Source: Pontibacter rufus
Lineage (GTDB): Bacteria > Bacteroidota > Bacteroidia > Cytophagales > Hymenobacteraceae
Assembly (NCBI RefSeq): GCF_015694705.1
Contig: NZ_JADQDR010000001.1
Coordinates: forward strand, 496,001-560,000
DNA: 64,000 nucleotides
Reading direction: 5' to 3'
The position numbers were made by a program, and so were the translations under genes. Position 1 is the stretch's first letter. The number at the start of each line of letters is the position of its first letter. This document shows positions 16,979-27,105 of this stretch, one piece after another. The notes under the pieces were generated by a model. That model did not search any database. It was not told the origin of the DNA and worked only from the letters and a program-made list of their open reading frames with translations.

Positions 16979-18049
16979 TTAGCTCAGATAGCGGAAATCC
17001 TGCCCGTCCTGAATCTTTAGTATTGTTTCGTAAATCATTTTAATCACATTCTCCACATCGTCTTTGTGTACTGTTTCTACAGTAGTGTGCATGTATTTGA
17101 GTGGAAGTGAAATAAGGGCAGCGGCCACGCCCGAACTGGAGTAAGCAAAGGCATCGGTATCGGTGCCGGTGGCCCGCGAAACAGCAGAGCGCTGGAACGG
17201 AATATCCTTTTCTTTGGCCGTATTGATGATGAGGTCGCGCACGTTGTTCTGCACAGCCGGCCCATAAGCAATCACCGGGCCTTTGCCGCAATGAATGTCG
17301 CCGCTCAGTTTTTTCTCATACATCGGCGACTGTGTGTCGTGCGTTACGTCGGTGATGATGGCTACATCGGGGTTAATGCGGTGGGCGATCATCTCGGCGC
17401 CGCGCAGGCCTATTTCTTCCTGCACTGCGTTTACTATGTATAAGCCAAAAGGCAGCTGGTTGTTGTTTTCTTTCAGCAGGCGTGCCACTTCAGCTATCAT
17501 AAAGCCGCCGATACGGTTGTCGAGGGCGCGGCCAACATAGAATTTGTCGTTCAGTACGGTAAATTCATCTTCAAAAGTAGCTACGCAGCCTACGTGTACG
17601 CCCATTTCCTCTACTTCTTCGCGGTTGCTGCCGCCGCAGTCCAGGAAAATGGTTTCCATGTTTGGCGCTTTGTCGTTTTCAGTCTTGCGCACATGTATGG
17701 CCGGCCAGCCGAAAACCGCTTTTACAATACCTTTGGATGTATAAATATTCACCCGCTTGGATGGCGCAATGAGGGCATCGGAGCCGCCGTTGCGTTTCAG
17801 GTAAATGTAACCTTCGGGGGTGATGTAGTTCACGAACCAGGAGATTTCATCAGCATGCGCTTCGATTACCACTTTATACTTCGCCTCCGGGTTGATAACG
17901 CCGACCACAGTGCCATAAGTATCTACAAAATAATCGTCGACGTAAGGTTTTACGTAAGTGAGCCATAGTTTCTGGCCTTCTGCCTCAAAGCCGGTCGGAG
18001 AGGAGTTATTCAGGTATTTTTGAAGGAAATCGAAGGATTCTTGTCTCAT
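16979..18049 (-). CDS. M42 family aminopeptidase (glutamyl aminopeptidase/endoglucanase-like)
   Basis: A cytosolic dinuclear-metal aminopeptidase of 356 residues. Metal and catalytic motifs are IEAHADEISWFV (His, Asp), GRALDNRIGGF (bridging Asp), AVQEEIGLRGA (catalytic Glu plus ligand Glu), TDVTHDTQSP (Asp) and KYMHTTVETVH (His). Members form dodecameric tetrahedral shells that trim peptides. The 101 bp gap upstream (18050-18150) is A+T-rich with repeated TTTCTAATT. Confidence 0.93.
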   Translation of the reverse strand: MRQESFDFLQKYLNNSSPTGFEAEGQKLWLTYVKPYVDDYFVDTYGTVVGVINPEAKYKVVIEAHADEISWFVNYITPEGYIYLKRNGGSDALIAPSKRVNIYTSKGIVKAVFGWPAIHVRKTENDKAPNMETIFLDCGGSNREEVEEMGVHVGCVATFEDEFTVLNDKFYVGRALDNRIGGFMIAEVARLLKENNNQLPFGLYIVNAVQEEIGLRGAEMIAHRINPDVAIITDVTHDTQSPMYEKKLSGDIHCGKGPVIAYGPAVQNNVRDLIINTAKEKDIPFQRSAVSRATGTDTDAFAYSSSGVAAALISLPLKYMHTTVETVHKDDVENVIKMIYETILKIQDGQDFRYLS

Positions 18050-18150
18050 AGTTGATATAATTAAAAATTAGAAATAGTCAGAAAGTAGATTTTGAACCGG
18101 TATGTACATACGATGCATTTCTAATTTCTAATTTTGAATTTATAATTTGA

Positions 18151-19710
18151 TTAAAGCGGAATGTTGCCATGCTTCTTACGTGGCAGCTGTACGGCTTTGT
18201 TTTCCAGCATCTTAAACGCTTTAATTAGTTTTGCCCTTGTTTCAGATGGCATTATCACCTCATCAATAAAACCACGGTGTGCGGCGCGGTAAGGGGTGGC
18301 AAACTTCTCTCTGTACTCCTGTACTTTTTCGGCCAGTTTGGCTTCCGGATCGTCAGCGGCAGCAATTTCACGCTTAAAGATAATCTCGGCAGCACCCTGT
18401 GCGCCCATCACGGCAATCTCTGCTGAGGGCCAGGCAAAATTCATATCTGCGCCAATGTGCTTGGAGTTCATGACGTCGTAAGCGCCGCCGTAAGCTTTGC
18501 GGGTAATAACAGTAATGCGCGGAACGGTTGCTTCACAGAAGGCAAACAGCAGCTTAGCGCCATTGGTGATGATGCCGCGCCACTCCTGGTCGGTGCCCGG
18601 CAGAAAGCCCGGCACGTCTTCCAATACCAGCAGCGGTACGTTAAAACTATCACAGAAGCGCACAAAGCGGGCAGCTTTGGTACTGGCGTTAATATCTAAT
18701 ACACCAGCCAGCACGGCAGGTTGGTTGCCTACAATGCCGATGCTGCGGCCAGCTATTCGGGCAAAGCCTACGACAATGTTCTCTCCAAAATTTTTATGTA
18801 CTTCAAAGAAAGAATCTGTGTCAATAATCCCTTCAATCACCTCTCGGATATCGTAAGGCTGGTTCGGGTTTTCCGGTAAAATGGTATCAAGTATGGCGCG
18901 CGCTTCGTCACCCCCGGACTCATAGGGAAGGAAAGGCGGTAACTCTTCGCAATTCTGCGGAATGTAGCTGAGCAGTGTTTTGATATTGGAGATGCACTCT
19001 ACCTCGTTGGCGCAGGAGAAATGTGTTACGCCGCTTTTGGTGCTGTGGGTGCTTGCGCCACCAAGCTCTTCAGAAGTTACCTCCTCGTGTGTTACTGTTT
19101 TTACCACGTTAGGGCCGGTTACAAACATGTAGGAGGTATCCTGCACCATCAGGATAAAATCGGTGATAGCCGGTGAGTACACTGCGCCGCCTGCGCAGGG
19201 CCCCATAATAGCTGAGATTTGCGGTACAACGCCCGAAGCCAGTGTGTTGCGGTAAAAGATATCAGCATAACCTCCCAGCGATACCACGCCCTCTTGTATG
19301 CGGGCGCCGCCAGAGTCGTTGAGGCCGATAACGGGAGCGCCGTTTTTCATGGCCAGCTCCATAATTTTCACAATCTTTTCGGCGTGCGTCTCAGAAAGCG
19401 AACCGCCCAGCACCGTAAAGTCCTGCGAAAAGACGTATACCAGCCGGCCATTAATTATGCCGTAGCCCGTCACCACGCCATCGCCTAAATAATATTGCTT
19501 GTCGAGGCCGAAATCTTTGGAGCGGTGCATCACAAATTTACCGGTTTCTTCAAACGAGCCTTCATCCATCAACAGGCTGATGCGCTCACGTGCGGTAAGT
19601 TTGCCCTTTTTGTGCTGTGCTTTTATCCGATCTTCGCCGCCGCCCAGCAATGCTTCAGCATTTTTGCGGTTCAGTGTCTGTATCTGGCCTTGTCTGATTT
19701 CTCCTGGCAT
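18151..19710 (-). CDS. Acyl-CoA carboxylase beta subunit (propionyl-CoA carboxylase type)
   Basis: A biotin-dependent carboxyltransferase subunit of 519 residues that transfers CO2 from carboxybiotin to propionyl-CoA or a similar acyl-CoA. Motifs are [27 protein letters not shown] (oxyanion-hole Gly), [14 protein letters not shown] and [12 protein letters not shown]. No biotin carboxylase or biotin carrier gene is beside it, so the alpha subunit lies elsewhere. It could instead serve as a methylmalonyl-CoA decarboxylase subunit. Substrate preference cannot be read from these motifs. Confidence 0.9.
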   Translation of the reverse strand: MPGEIRQGQIQTLNRKNAEALLGGGEDRIKAQHKKGKLTARERISLLMDEGSFEETGKFVMHRSKDFGLDKQYYLGDGVVTGYGIINGRLVYVFSQDFTVLGGSLSETHAEKIVKIMELAMKNGAPVIGLNDSGGARIQEGVVSLGGYADIFYRNTLASGVVPQISAIMGPCAGGAVYSPAITDFILMVQDTSYMFVTGPNVVKTVTHEEVTSEELGGASTHSTKSGVTHFSCANEVECISNIKTLLSYIPQNCEELPPFLPYESGGDEARAILDTILPENPNQPYDIREVIEGIIDTDSFFEVHKNFGENIVVGFARIAGRSIGIVGNQPAVLAGVLDINASTKAARFVRFCDSFNVPLLVLEDVPGFLPGTDQEWRGIITNGAKLLFAFCEATVPRITVITRKAYGGAYDVMNSKHIGADMNFAWPSAEIAVMGAQGAAEIIFKREIAAADDPEAKLAEKVQEYREKFATPYRAAHRGFIDEVIMPSETRAKLIKAFKMLENKAVQLPRKKHGNIPL

Positions 19711-19862
19711 TTAAATAGGGGATAGCGTATTAAGTGTTAATAAATCATTAATTCTCAAATTTAGAAATTCTGCACCGATTTCGGGTATACTTGTGGCTTT
19801 TTTAGATCTGATGGTAGCTAAGGGACAGCAAGATAGATAAACGGCATAAGGGTAGAATAAAA

Positions 19863-19889
19863 AAAGGCTATCCAATTTGGATAGCCTTT
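19863..19889 (-). terminator. Terminator after clpC
   Basis: An 11 bp perfect stem (AAAGGCTATCC and its complement) with a 5 base loop. On the minus strand it is followed by a long T run. It lies 22 bp past the clpC stop codon. Confidence 0.9.
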
Positions 19890-19910
19890 GCTTTAACTTT
19901 AATTTATACT

Positions 19911-22496
19911 TTATTCCTGTGTTTTGTCTGTGGATTTAGTTGGCTCAGTTTCCTCTTCGTCAGAAGCTCCCTTTGCTTTTTTGCTGTTGCTCTTCTTCGA
20001 CGTAAAAGTCAGCTTTTCTTCGCCTTCCTTGTGATCTACCAGAATGGTGTCTCCCTGGTTCACTTCCGCTTTCAGAATTTCCTCGGCAATCGGATCTTCG
20101 ATATACTTCTGGATAGCACGGTTCAGCGGGCGGGCGCCATACTTCGGATCGTATCCTTTCTCGGCCACATAGTCCTTGGCTTTATCGGTTAGTTCGATAG
20201 TATAGCCAAGCGCTTCTACGCGCGTGAACAGCTTACTCAGCGACAGCTCAATAATCTTGTGCATGTCTTCACGGCCAAGCGAATTAAACACAATCACATC
20301 GTCCAGACGGTTCAGGAACTCCGGTGAGAATGTTTTCTTCAGCGCACTGGCAATCGTACTTTGCATCACATCATCCACGTTCTCCTGCTTGGATTTAGAC
20401 ATAAAGCCTATACCGGCACCAAAGTCCTGCAGGTCACGGGCACCAATGTTGGAGGTCATGATGATAATGGTGTTACGGAAGTCTACCTTGCGGCCCAGTC
20501 CGTCCGTCAGAATACCATCGTCGAGCACCTGCAGCAGCAGGTTATACACGTCCGGGTGCGCTTTCTCAATCTCGTCGAGCAACACCACAGAGTATGGCTT
20601 GCGTCGGATTTTCTCCGTCAGCTGGCCACCTTCTTCGTAACCCACATATCCCGGAGGCGCTCCTACCAGGCGCGATACGCTGAATTTCTCCATGTACTCG
20701 CTCATATCGATGCGCACCAGCGAATCTTCCTTATCGAACAGGTAGGTAGCCAGTACTTTGGCAAGCTCGGTTTTACCCACACCTGTCGGGCCGAGGAACA
20801 CGAAGGAGCCGATTGGCTTTTTCGGATCTTTCAGGCCTACACGCGTGCGCTGTATGGCTTTTACCAGTTGGCCAATGGCCTTGTCCTGACCAATTACTTT
20901 GCCTCTGAGCTCTTCGCCCATGTTCAGGAGTTTTACGCCCTCTTTCTGGGCAATACGCTTCACCGGTATACCTGTCATCATGGCAATAACTTCTGCCACA
21001 TTTTCCTCTTTTACCGTATAGCGCTTTTTCTTGGTTTCTTCTTCCCAGTTCTTTTTAGCCTGCTCCAGCTGATCAAGAAGTTTTTTCTCCTTATCCCGTA
21101 ACTGCGCAGCTTCCTCGTACTTCTGGCTCTTTACTACCCGGTTTTTCTCAACCTTGATGTTCTCAATCTGCTCTTCCAGCTTCAGAATATCTTCCGGCAC
21201 AATAATGTTGTTGATGTGCACGCGTGCACCTGCCTCATCCAGCACGTCAATGGCTTTGTCTGGCAGGAAACGGTCGCTCATGTAGCGGTCGCTCAGCTTC
21301 ACACAAGCCTCAATGGCCTTATCGGTATAGTTTACGTGGTGGTGGTCCTGGTACTTGTCTTTGATGTTGTTCAGGATTTCCACGGTTTCCTCCGGCGTAG
21401 TCGGGTCTACCATCACAATCTGGAAACGACGGGCCAAGGCGCCGTCTTTCTCGATGTACTGGCGGTATTCGTCCAGGGTAGTAGCGCCGATGCATTGTAT
21501 TTCGCCGCGGGCAAGCGCCGGCTTAAACATGTTGGAGGCATCCAAAGAGCCGGAAGCGCCACCTGCACCTACAATCGTGTGCAGCTCGTCAATGAACAGG
21601 ATAACGTCCGGAGACTTTTCCAACTCGTTCATCACGGCCTTCATACGCTCTTCAAACTGGCCTCTATACTTGGTGCCGGCCACTAAAGATGCCAGATCCA
21701 GCGTAACCACGCGCTTGTTAAAGAGCACGCGACTTACTTTTTTCTGGATAATGCGCAGGGCCAGGCCTTCGGCAATGGCTGTTTTACCTACCCCAGGCTC
21801 ACCTATAAGTATAGGGTTGTTTTTTTTGCGTCGGCTCAGTACCTGCGCCACACGTTCAATCTCTTTTTCACGGCCCACAATCGGGTCCAGTTTGTCTTCT
21901 TCGGCTAGTTTGGTCAGGTCGCGGCCAAAATTATCGAGCACCGGAGTGCGTGATTTTTCACCGCCTTTTTTAGCGGCGCTGCTGCCGGAACGCGACGAAC
22001 TGCCGAATAATTTGTCTGAATCGTCAGAATCATCTGTGTCTGACGAGGCCAGTGGATTATTGCTGTGATAATCCAGGGAGTCTCTTATAGCTTCGTAGTT
22101 CACGTTAAATTTCGCTAAGATTTGTGAAGAAATATTGTCTTCATCCCGCAGGATGGATAATAAGAGGTGCTCAGTGCCAATAATATCACTCTTAAAGATT
22201 TTGGCCTCTAAGTAGGTAATTTTGAGCACCTTTTCGGTTTGTTTGGTAAGCGGGATACTGCCGGTAATGTTGCTGCTTTGCGAAGCTGTATTTCGGGTAG
22301 CCTGTTCTAAAGCGTACTTTAACTCATCTATCGAAACGCCGAGCTTTTTGAGCAGGGCTATGGCGGTACCTTCTCCTTCCCGTATCATGCCCAGCACCAG
22401 GTGTTCGGTACCAATGTAATCATGACCAAGACGGATAGCTTCCTCACGGCTGAGCGATATAACCTCTTTCACTCGGTTTGAGAATTTAGCTTCCAT
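19911..22496 (-). CDS. clpC: ClpC-type AAA+ ATPase (Clp protease ATP-binding subunit)
   Basis: An 861-residue AAA+ unfoldase that feeds substrates to ClpP. Two Clp_N repeats (about residues 1-150) are followed by D1 with Walker [14 protein letters not shown] and [10 protein letters not shown], a middle coiled coil (about 410-490, [12 protein letters not shown]), and D2 with [21 protein letters not shown] and [10 protein letters not shown]. The short middle domain distinguishes ClpC from ClpB. The C-terminal tail is charged ([10 protein letters not shown]). No mcsA/mcsB or ctsR gene is adjacent. Gene start and terminator are clear, so it appears monocistronic. Confidence 0.94.
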   Translation of the reverse strand: MEAKFSNRVKEVISLSREEAIRLGHDYIGTEHLVLGMIREGEGTAIALLKKLGVSIDELKYALEQATRNTASQSSNITGSIPLTKQTEKVLKITYLEAKIFKSDIIGTEHLLLSILRDEDNISSQILAKFNVNYEAIRDSLDYHSNNPLASSDTDDSDDSDKLFGSSSRSGSSAAKKGGEKSRTPVLDNFGRDLTKLAEEDKLDPIVGREKEIERVAQVLSRRKKNNPILIGEPGVGKTAIAEGLALRIIQKKVSRVLFNKRVVTLDLASLVAGTKYRGQFEERMKAVMNELEKSPDVILFIDELHTIVGAGGASGSLDASNMFKPALARGEIQCIGATTLDEYRQYIEKDGALARRFQIVMVDPTTPEETVEILNNIKDKYQDHHHVNYTDKAIEACVKLSDRYMSDRFLPDKAIDVLDEAGARVHINNIIVPEDILKLEEQIENIKVEKNRVVKSQKYEEAAQLRDKEKKLLDQLEQAKKNWEEETKKKRYTVKEENVAEVIAMMTGIPVKRIAQKEGVKLLNMGEELRGKVIGQDKAIGQLVKAIQRTRVGLKDPKKPIGSFVFLGPTGVGKTELAKVLATYLFDKEDSLVRIDMSEYMEKFSVSRLVGAPPGYVGYEEGGQLTEKIRRKPYSVVLLDEIEKAHPDVYNLLLQVLDDGILTDGLGRKVDFRNTIIIMTSNIGARDLQDFGAGIGFMSKSKQENVDDVMQSTIASALKKTFSPEFLNRLDDVIVFNSLGREDMHKIIELSLSKLFTRVEALGYTIELTDKAKDYVAEKGYDPKYGARPLNRAIQKYIEDPIAEEILKAEVNQGDTILVDHKEGEEKLTFTSKKSNSKKAKGASDEEETEPTKSTDKTQE

Positions 22497-22619
22497 GTAT
22501 ACTTATATTGTTCTAAATAAAATCTGAATTTGATAACTGGCTGAGGCTTACAGAAGATGCCTGTATTTCCTGTATTTAAACAAGTTTTACCGCATAAATG
22601 TTCAGCATTGGACTGGCCT

Positions 22620-23225
22620 TTACTGTAAGTATGATACCGATGCGGGCCCCTGCGTAAACAACAAGTCAATTATACTTAGCTCTGGTGCAAAATGTTTGCC
22701 AAACACTTGTTTGTAGGGCTTTACGTGCAAATTGTCAGGATAGATTTTAGGATGGATGCTGTTTCGTAGATCCAGCACAGCATCAGAGTATCCGGCCCGG
22801 TAATCGTCCGTAAAGTTGAGCGGCTTGTCAAGTTTTAGTAATTTAAGATAAAGCCGCAACAAATCCACGTTCAGGTCAAATAAAAATTTTGGCTGCCGGT
22901 CATACACCGCCCGGATATAGTCGCTGTAAAACTCGAAGTATGGCGCGCGGCCATAGGCTGCCTGCAAGGTACGCCAGTGCACGTTGCACCACTTCTGGCT
23001 GTAGTCTATTTCTATTTCTGTGATGCGGGTTTTGTGACGGCTGCCACCCCGAAGTATAGGCACGCTCAATGCCTGTACGCCCTGCGCTGTAAGTATATGG
23101 CAGCGGTTGCGGTAGCTCTGTTTGATATAATTTTCCCGAGCCTCCAGCAACAAACTATCTGAGCGAAAGGCGTGCCAGAAATACTGCACCGGCGGGTTAT
23201 ATTGTGTTTCGGTAAGGAGGATCAA
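22620..23225 (-). CDS. WbqC family protein
   Basis: A WbqC-like protein of 201 residues. LLTETQYNPPVQYF at the N-terminus, IKQSYRNRCHI, LSVPI, and WRTLQAAYGRAPYFEFY are the usual family blocks. The codon at 23225 is TTG; no in-frame ATG lies between it and an upstream TAA, and the family N-terminus begins here, so TTG is the likely start. Family members occur in polysaccharide or glycopeptide loci, and the biochemical role is not settled. In many Bacteroidota WbqC sits beside lepB; that is not the case here. Confidence 0.85.
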   Translation of the reverse strand: MILLTETQYNPPVQYFWHAFRSDSLLLEARENYIKQSYRNRCHILTAQGVQALSVPILRGGSRHKTRITEIEIDYSQKWCNVHWRTLQAAYGRAPYFEFYSDYIRAVYDRQPKFLFDLNVDLLRLYLKLLKLDKPLNFTDDYRAGYSDAVLDLRNSIHPKIYPDNLHVKPYKQVFGKHFAPELSIIDLLFTQGPASVSYLQ

Positions 23226-23487
23226 ATCAGGGATTAAAAGTTAGAAGTTATAAATGGTTGTCGCCTTGCTTTCGGGTGCCGTAACTACGGACGTTCCCTT
23301 TGCTAATTAATCGAAATTATTTAGAGGTGAAAAGCCTTCCCGAATACTTTGTTGTTTTGGGTGCTTGTTCTGAGTTAGGTTATCAGTCACGTGTGTTGGC
23401 GGTGCTACGATACCTGCCTGATTTCTACTTCATAATTCGTAATTTTTAATTCCAATAGATCATACCTTTACGGCTGATTTGTTCCGG

Positions 23488-24417
23488 ATGAATAAAAGTA
23501 TAAACATACCGCCGCAGTACTATCCGCTCTGGTACCTACTGAAAGGCCTTTCTTTGCTGCCGCTTCCGGTGCTTTATGTACTGTCAGACTTCTTGTACGT
23601 GCTGGTATACTATGTAATCAGGTACCGCAAACAGGTCGTGCTGCTTAACCTGCGCAAAGCATTCCCGGAAATGGACGAGCAGGAGAGACAGCAGGTGGCC
23701 AGGGATTTTTACCGGCAGTTTATGGATGTGGTGGTAGAAATACTGAAGCTCCGCACCATGCACAGGGACGAGATGCGCCGCCGCATTGTTTTCGCAAACC
23801 AGGAACTGCTGGATGATTTTGTGCGGCAGGGCAAGACCGTTATCACCATGGGGTCGCACTCCTGTAACTGGGAATGGGTGCTCTCGGCCGGGGCCGTTCA
23901 GTTCGGTTTCCCGGCAGAAGGTATTTACAAACCGCTGAACAACCCTTTTTTCGAAGCTTTTATGCTGGAAACGCGCAGCCGCCTGGGCGCAAGGCTTATC
24001 AAAATGAAAGATACCCTGCGCGATTTTGCCGCAAAACGCCAGGTGCCCCGCGTAGTAGCCATGCTGTCGGACCAAACGCCCATGCGCCACGAGATCACCT
24101 TCTGGACGCAGTTTATGCACCAGGATACGCCTTTTTATGAAGGCGCTGAAAAACTCGCAAAGCGGTTTGGCTGTCCCGTGCTTTTCCTTGATACGAAACG
24201 CACCAGCCGGGGGCATTATACTTTAACTTTCGAACTGATTTCTGATGGCTCGCCACCTGTGGACGCAACTGCCGCGAACGAACATTTTATTACAGAATCC
24301 TTTGCCCGGAAACTGGAAGCCGCCATCCGCCGCGCTCCCGCCAATTACCTCTGGACGCACAAACGCTGGAAACATCGCCGTGAAGCGGCGAGTTCCGGGT
24401 TCCATGTTGAAGAATAA
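23488..24417 (+). CDS. Lysophospholipid/lipid A acyltransferase (LpxL/HtrB family)
   Basis: A membrane-associated acyltransferase of 309 residues that adds an acyl chain to a lipid A precursor. The N-terminal hydrophobic helix (about 15-40) anchors it. TMGSHSCNWEW carries the catalytic HX4E motif, and YKPLNNPFFEAF and SDQTPMRHEI are other family blocks. ATG at 23488 is chosen over the TTG at 23479. The hairpin at its 3' end serves as a shared terminator with the convergent gene. Which position of lipid A it acylates is unknown. Confidence 0.9.
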   Translation: MNKSINIPPQYYPLWYLLKGLSLLPLPVLYVLSDFLYVLVYYVIRYRKQVVLLNLRKAFPEMDEQERQQVARDFYRQFMDVVVEILKLRTMHRDEMRRRIVFANQELLDDFVRQGKTVITMGSHSCNWEWVLSAGAVQFGFPAEGIYKPLNNPFFEAFMLETRSRLGARLIKMKDTLRDFAAKRQVPRVVAMLSDQTPMRHEITFWTQFMHQDTPFYEGAEKLAKRFGCPVLFLDTKRTSRGHYTLTFELISDGSPPVDATAANEHFITESFARKLEAAIRRAPANYLWTHKRWKHRREAASSGFHVEE

Positions 24418-24431
24418 CTCGGAACCCGGAA
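24393..24431. terminator. Bidirectional hairpin between convergent genes
   Basis: An 11 bp perfect inverted repeat (TTCCGGGTTCC at 24393-24403 and its complement at 24421-24431) with a 17 base loop. It overlaps the end of the acyltransferase gene and ends just before the stop codon of the Sua5-like gene, so it could stop both transcripts. Confidence 0.6.
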
Positions 24432-24435
24432 TTAA

Positions 24436-25062
24436 TCAAAGGTACTGCTCAATATCGCCGGCGCCTTCGCGCAGCACTTCAAAGTTGTTGGCGGTATCCA
24501 CTACTGTGGAGGCTACGTTGTTGCCATAACCGGCATCAATTACGGCATCTACCAGGTGCTTATACTTTTCATAAATGAGTTCGGGATCGGTGCTATACTC
24601 AATCACCTCGTCGTCGTCGCGGATAGAGGTAGAGAGAATGGGATTGCCCAGCTCCCGCACCAGCGCCAGCACAATGTTATTGTCAGGCACGCGTATGCCG
24701 ACGGTTTTCTTTTTGCTGCCTGCATACTTTGGCACTTTGCTGCTGGCCTCCAGCACAAACGTAAACGGCCCCGGCAGCGCCTTCTTCATCACTTTATAAA
24801 CCGAAGTTTCAATCCTGGCATAGTCGGAAATGTGCGTCAGGTCGGAGCAGATGAAGGAAAGGTTTACCTTATCGGCTTTTACGCCTTTTATCTGGCACAC
24901 GCGCTCCACCGCCCGCGTGTTGTGTATGTCGCAGCCAATGCCGTAAATGGTATCGGTAGGATAAATAATCACGCCGCCGTTGCGCAGAATCTCCACAGCC
25001 TCTCTTATTTTCTTTTCCTGCGGATTATCGGGATGAATGTGTATAAAAGCTGCATTACTCAT
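24436..25062 (-). CDS. Sua5/YciO/YrdC family protein (threonylcarbamoyl-AMP synthase-like)
   Basis: A 208-residue YrdC-fold protein. The nucleotide-binding segment VIIYPTDTIYGIGCDI and the PGPFTFVLEASSKVPK block are clear, and GIRVPDNNIVLALV follows. The family makes threonylcarbamoyl-adenylate for the t6A modification of tRNAs that read ANN codons. YciO-like members are paralogues with a less certain role; VNLSFICSDL in place of the canonical KRP.NPL motif hints at the YciO group. A second, longer Sua5 may exist elsewhere. Confidence 0.8.
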   Translation of the reverse strand: MSNAAFIHIHPDNPQEKKIREAVEILRNGGVIIYPTDTIYGIGCDIHNTRAVERVCQIKGVKADKVNLSFICSDLTHISDYARIETSVYKVMKKALPGPFTFVLEASSKVPKYAGSKKKTVGIRVPDNNIVLALVRELGNPILSTSIRDDDEVIEYSTDPELIYEKYKHLVDAVIDAGYGNNVASTVVDTANNFEVLREGAGDIEQYL

Positions 25063-25523
25063 TTTTATACCTGTTTTTAAATGAAAGTGTAAATTATGTA
25101 AACGGACAAAGGAAAGTATGACAAGTGCTAAATAGCTGGAGGATTTTGAAAATGACTGTCTTACAAGTAAAAGAACGTAAGTAGCAATACGTCAGACACA
25201 TGGCCTTAATTCTTGTTTATACTTCATAAGCGGTCTTTTATACCTCATGATTATAATATTTATTTTGTGCTGGTGCCTGGTTGAAACTGAAGTATAAATT
25301 AAACATACTTGTTTATAGCCGGAAGCGTTGCGGAGATGACGTAAGCAGGGAAAGCTTTTGCCGGAAAAGAAGTTTGTAAGTGTCTAAAGCAGCCTGTACC
25401 TGCAGGCAGATCAACAATTTAAGCATGCAATGGTTTAACAATGCAGCAATTAGTGTTATTTTTGCCCTCTGAAAAACTAAGGCCAGGGAACCATAACCCG
25501 CTTCTGCGCCTTTTATCAGCATT
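25063..25523. promoter_or_regulatory. Divergent intergenic region with probable mltG promoter
   Basis: A gene-free 461 bp gap. TATTTTTG at 25457-25464 fits the -7 consensus on the plus strand about 60 bp before mltG, with a TTTA at about 25434-25437 in the place of the -33 box. Several AAGTATA/TATACTT words occur (25215, 25290). Confidence 0.45.
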
Positions 25524-26591
25524 ATGGCTAAACAAGTAACCACCCGAAGAAAAAGAAAAGAGAGCAGCATTCTGTGGCCCGTGCTGATTTCCCTGTTCCT
25601 GTTCCTGTTTGTAAGCTTTTCCTATTATGCTTATCAGATTGTGTATACCTCCAACGTAGACACCAAAGGCCAGGACACTTATGTATACATCCCGAAAGGC
25701 GCCACTTTCCTGCAGGCCATGGACTCTGTGGAAGCATCAGGCGTAGTAGTAGACAAGCTCTCGATGCGTTTTATGGCCAAGCTCATGGACTATGACAAGG
25801 CGGTGAAGCCCGGCCGCTACCAGCTGGTAAATGGCTGGACCAACAGGCAACTGATTGGAGCCTTGCGTTCCGGTGAGCAAACGCCCGTGAAGCTTACCTT
25901 TAACAACATCCGGCTGCGCAGCCAGCTGGCCGAGAAACTGGCCGCGGAGGTAGAACCCAGCGCCGCTGCTATCGACAGCCTGCTGAACGACCAGGCCTAC
26001 CTGGCTTCCCTGGGTTTCGATACCACCACCATCGTAAGTATGTTTATCCCAAACACCTACGAAGTATACTGGACTGTTACAGCGCCCGAACTGATGGAGC
26101 GCATGAAAACCGAGTATGACAAGTTCTGGACGCCGGAGCGAAAGGCCAAGGCCGAGCGACTGGGGCTCTCGCAGAAAGAGGTGAGCACGCTGGCCTCTAT
26201 TGTGCAGGCCGAAACCATTAAAAACGATGAGAAACCGCGTGTGGCCGGCGTATACCTTAACCGGCTGAAACGCGGCATGCTGTTGCAGGCCGACCCCACG
26301 GTGGTATTTGCCGTCCGCGATTTCACCATCCGCCGTGTACTTAACTCACACCTCAGGTTCGACTCACCTTACAATACCTACAAGTATAAAGGTTTGCCGC
26401 CGGGGCCTATCAACGTACCAAACATCTCCAGCATTGATGCCGTTCTTAACCCGCAGGAGCATAATTATATATACTTCTGCGCAAAAGAAGACTTTTCCGG
26501 CTACCACAACTTTGCTGCTACCGAGCGGGAGCACATCAATAATGCCCGCCGCTACCAGCGCGCCCTTAACGAGCGGAAGATAATGAAGTAA
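25524..26591 (+). CDS. mltG: Endolytic murein transglycosylase
   Basis: MltG cleaves nascent glycan strands in the periplasm and ends their elongation. The 355-residue protein has a basic N-terminus, one membrane helix (about residues 16-38), a LysM-like N-domain, and the YceG catalytic domain with the essential Glu in SIVQAETIKNDEK. It also has VAGVYLNRLKRGM, LQADPTV and SPYNTYKYKGLPPGPI. Length is normal. It is followed 100 bp later by the thioesterase gene. Confidence 0.95.
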   Translation: MAKQVTTRRKRKESSILWPVLISLFLFLFVSFSYYAYQIVYTSNVDTKGQDTYVYIPKGATFLQAMDSVEASGVVVDKLSMRFMAKLMDYDKAVKPGRYQLVNGWTNRQLIGALRSGEQTPVKLTFNNIRLRSQLAEKLAAEVEPSAAAIDSLLNDQAYLASLGFDTTTIVSMFIPNTYEVYWTVTAPELMERMKTEYDKFWTPERKAKAERLGLSQKEVSTLASIVQAETIKNDEKPRVAGVYLNRLKRGMLLQADPTVVFAVRDFTIRRVLNSHLRFDSPYNTYKYKGLPPGPINVPNISSIDAVLNPQEHNYIYFCAKEDFSGYHNFAATEREHINNARRYQRALNERKIMK

Positions 26592-26691
26592 CTCACTTGG
26601 GCAAAAGACTGTTAGACAAAGGACAAAAGAAAAATAAGTATAACCTTTAGTCTTTTGTATTTTATCAAATCATCCTTTGTCAAAATAAGCC

Positions 26692-27105
26692 ATGTTTGAA
26701 TCAGAAGTACAGCTACGCGTGCGCTACGCCGAAACCGACCAGATGGGCTACGTATACTATGGCAACTATGCGGCCTATTACGAAGTGGCCCGTACCGAGG
26801 TATTCCGCCGCCTTGGCATACATTATAAAGAGATGGAGGCTGCCGGCACGATGATGCCGGTGCTGGAACTGAAATGCAGGTATATCCGCCCGGCTAAGTA
26901 TGATGATTTACTCACTATCAAACTGTTACTTAAGCATAAACCCACGGGCTCACGTATATTATTTGCATATGAAGTATACAACGAGGAGCAGATGCTGCTG
27001 AATGTAGGTGAAACCACGATGGTGTTTGTGAACATGCAATCCGGCAGGCCGACAGCTATACCGGCTCTGATACACGAAAAGTTAGACAGCTATTTTAGCG
27101 AATGA
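26692..27105 (+). CDS. YbgC-like acyl-CoA thioesterase (hotdog fold)
   Basis: A 137-residue hotdog thioesterase of the 4-hydroxybenzoyl-CoA thioesterase family. RVRYAETDQMGYVYYGNYAAYYEVARTE contains the catalytic Asp of the TDxMG motif and the following Tyr/Asn pair. The stop codon overlaps the next start (ATGA), so it is translationally coupled to the YihY-like gene. YbgC in other bacteria goes with the Tol-Pal system, but no tol genes are here. Substrate unknown. Confidence 0.9.
   Translation: MFESEVQLRVRYAETDQMGYVYYGNYAAYYEVARTEVFRRLGIHYKEMEAAGTMMPVLELKCRYIRPAKYDDLLTIKLLLKHKPTGSRILFAYEVYNEEQMLLNVGETTMVFVNMQSGRPTAIPALIHEKLDSYFSE

Noticed and set aside
20361..21686. Long rightward frames opposite clpC
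   Set aside because: Antisense to a highly conserved gene; composition typical of shadow frames.
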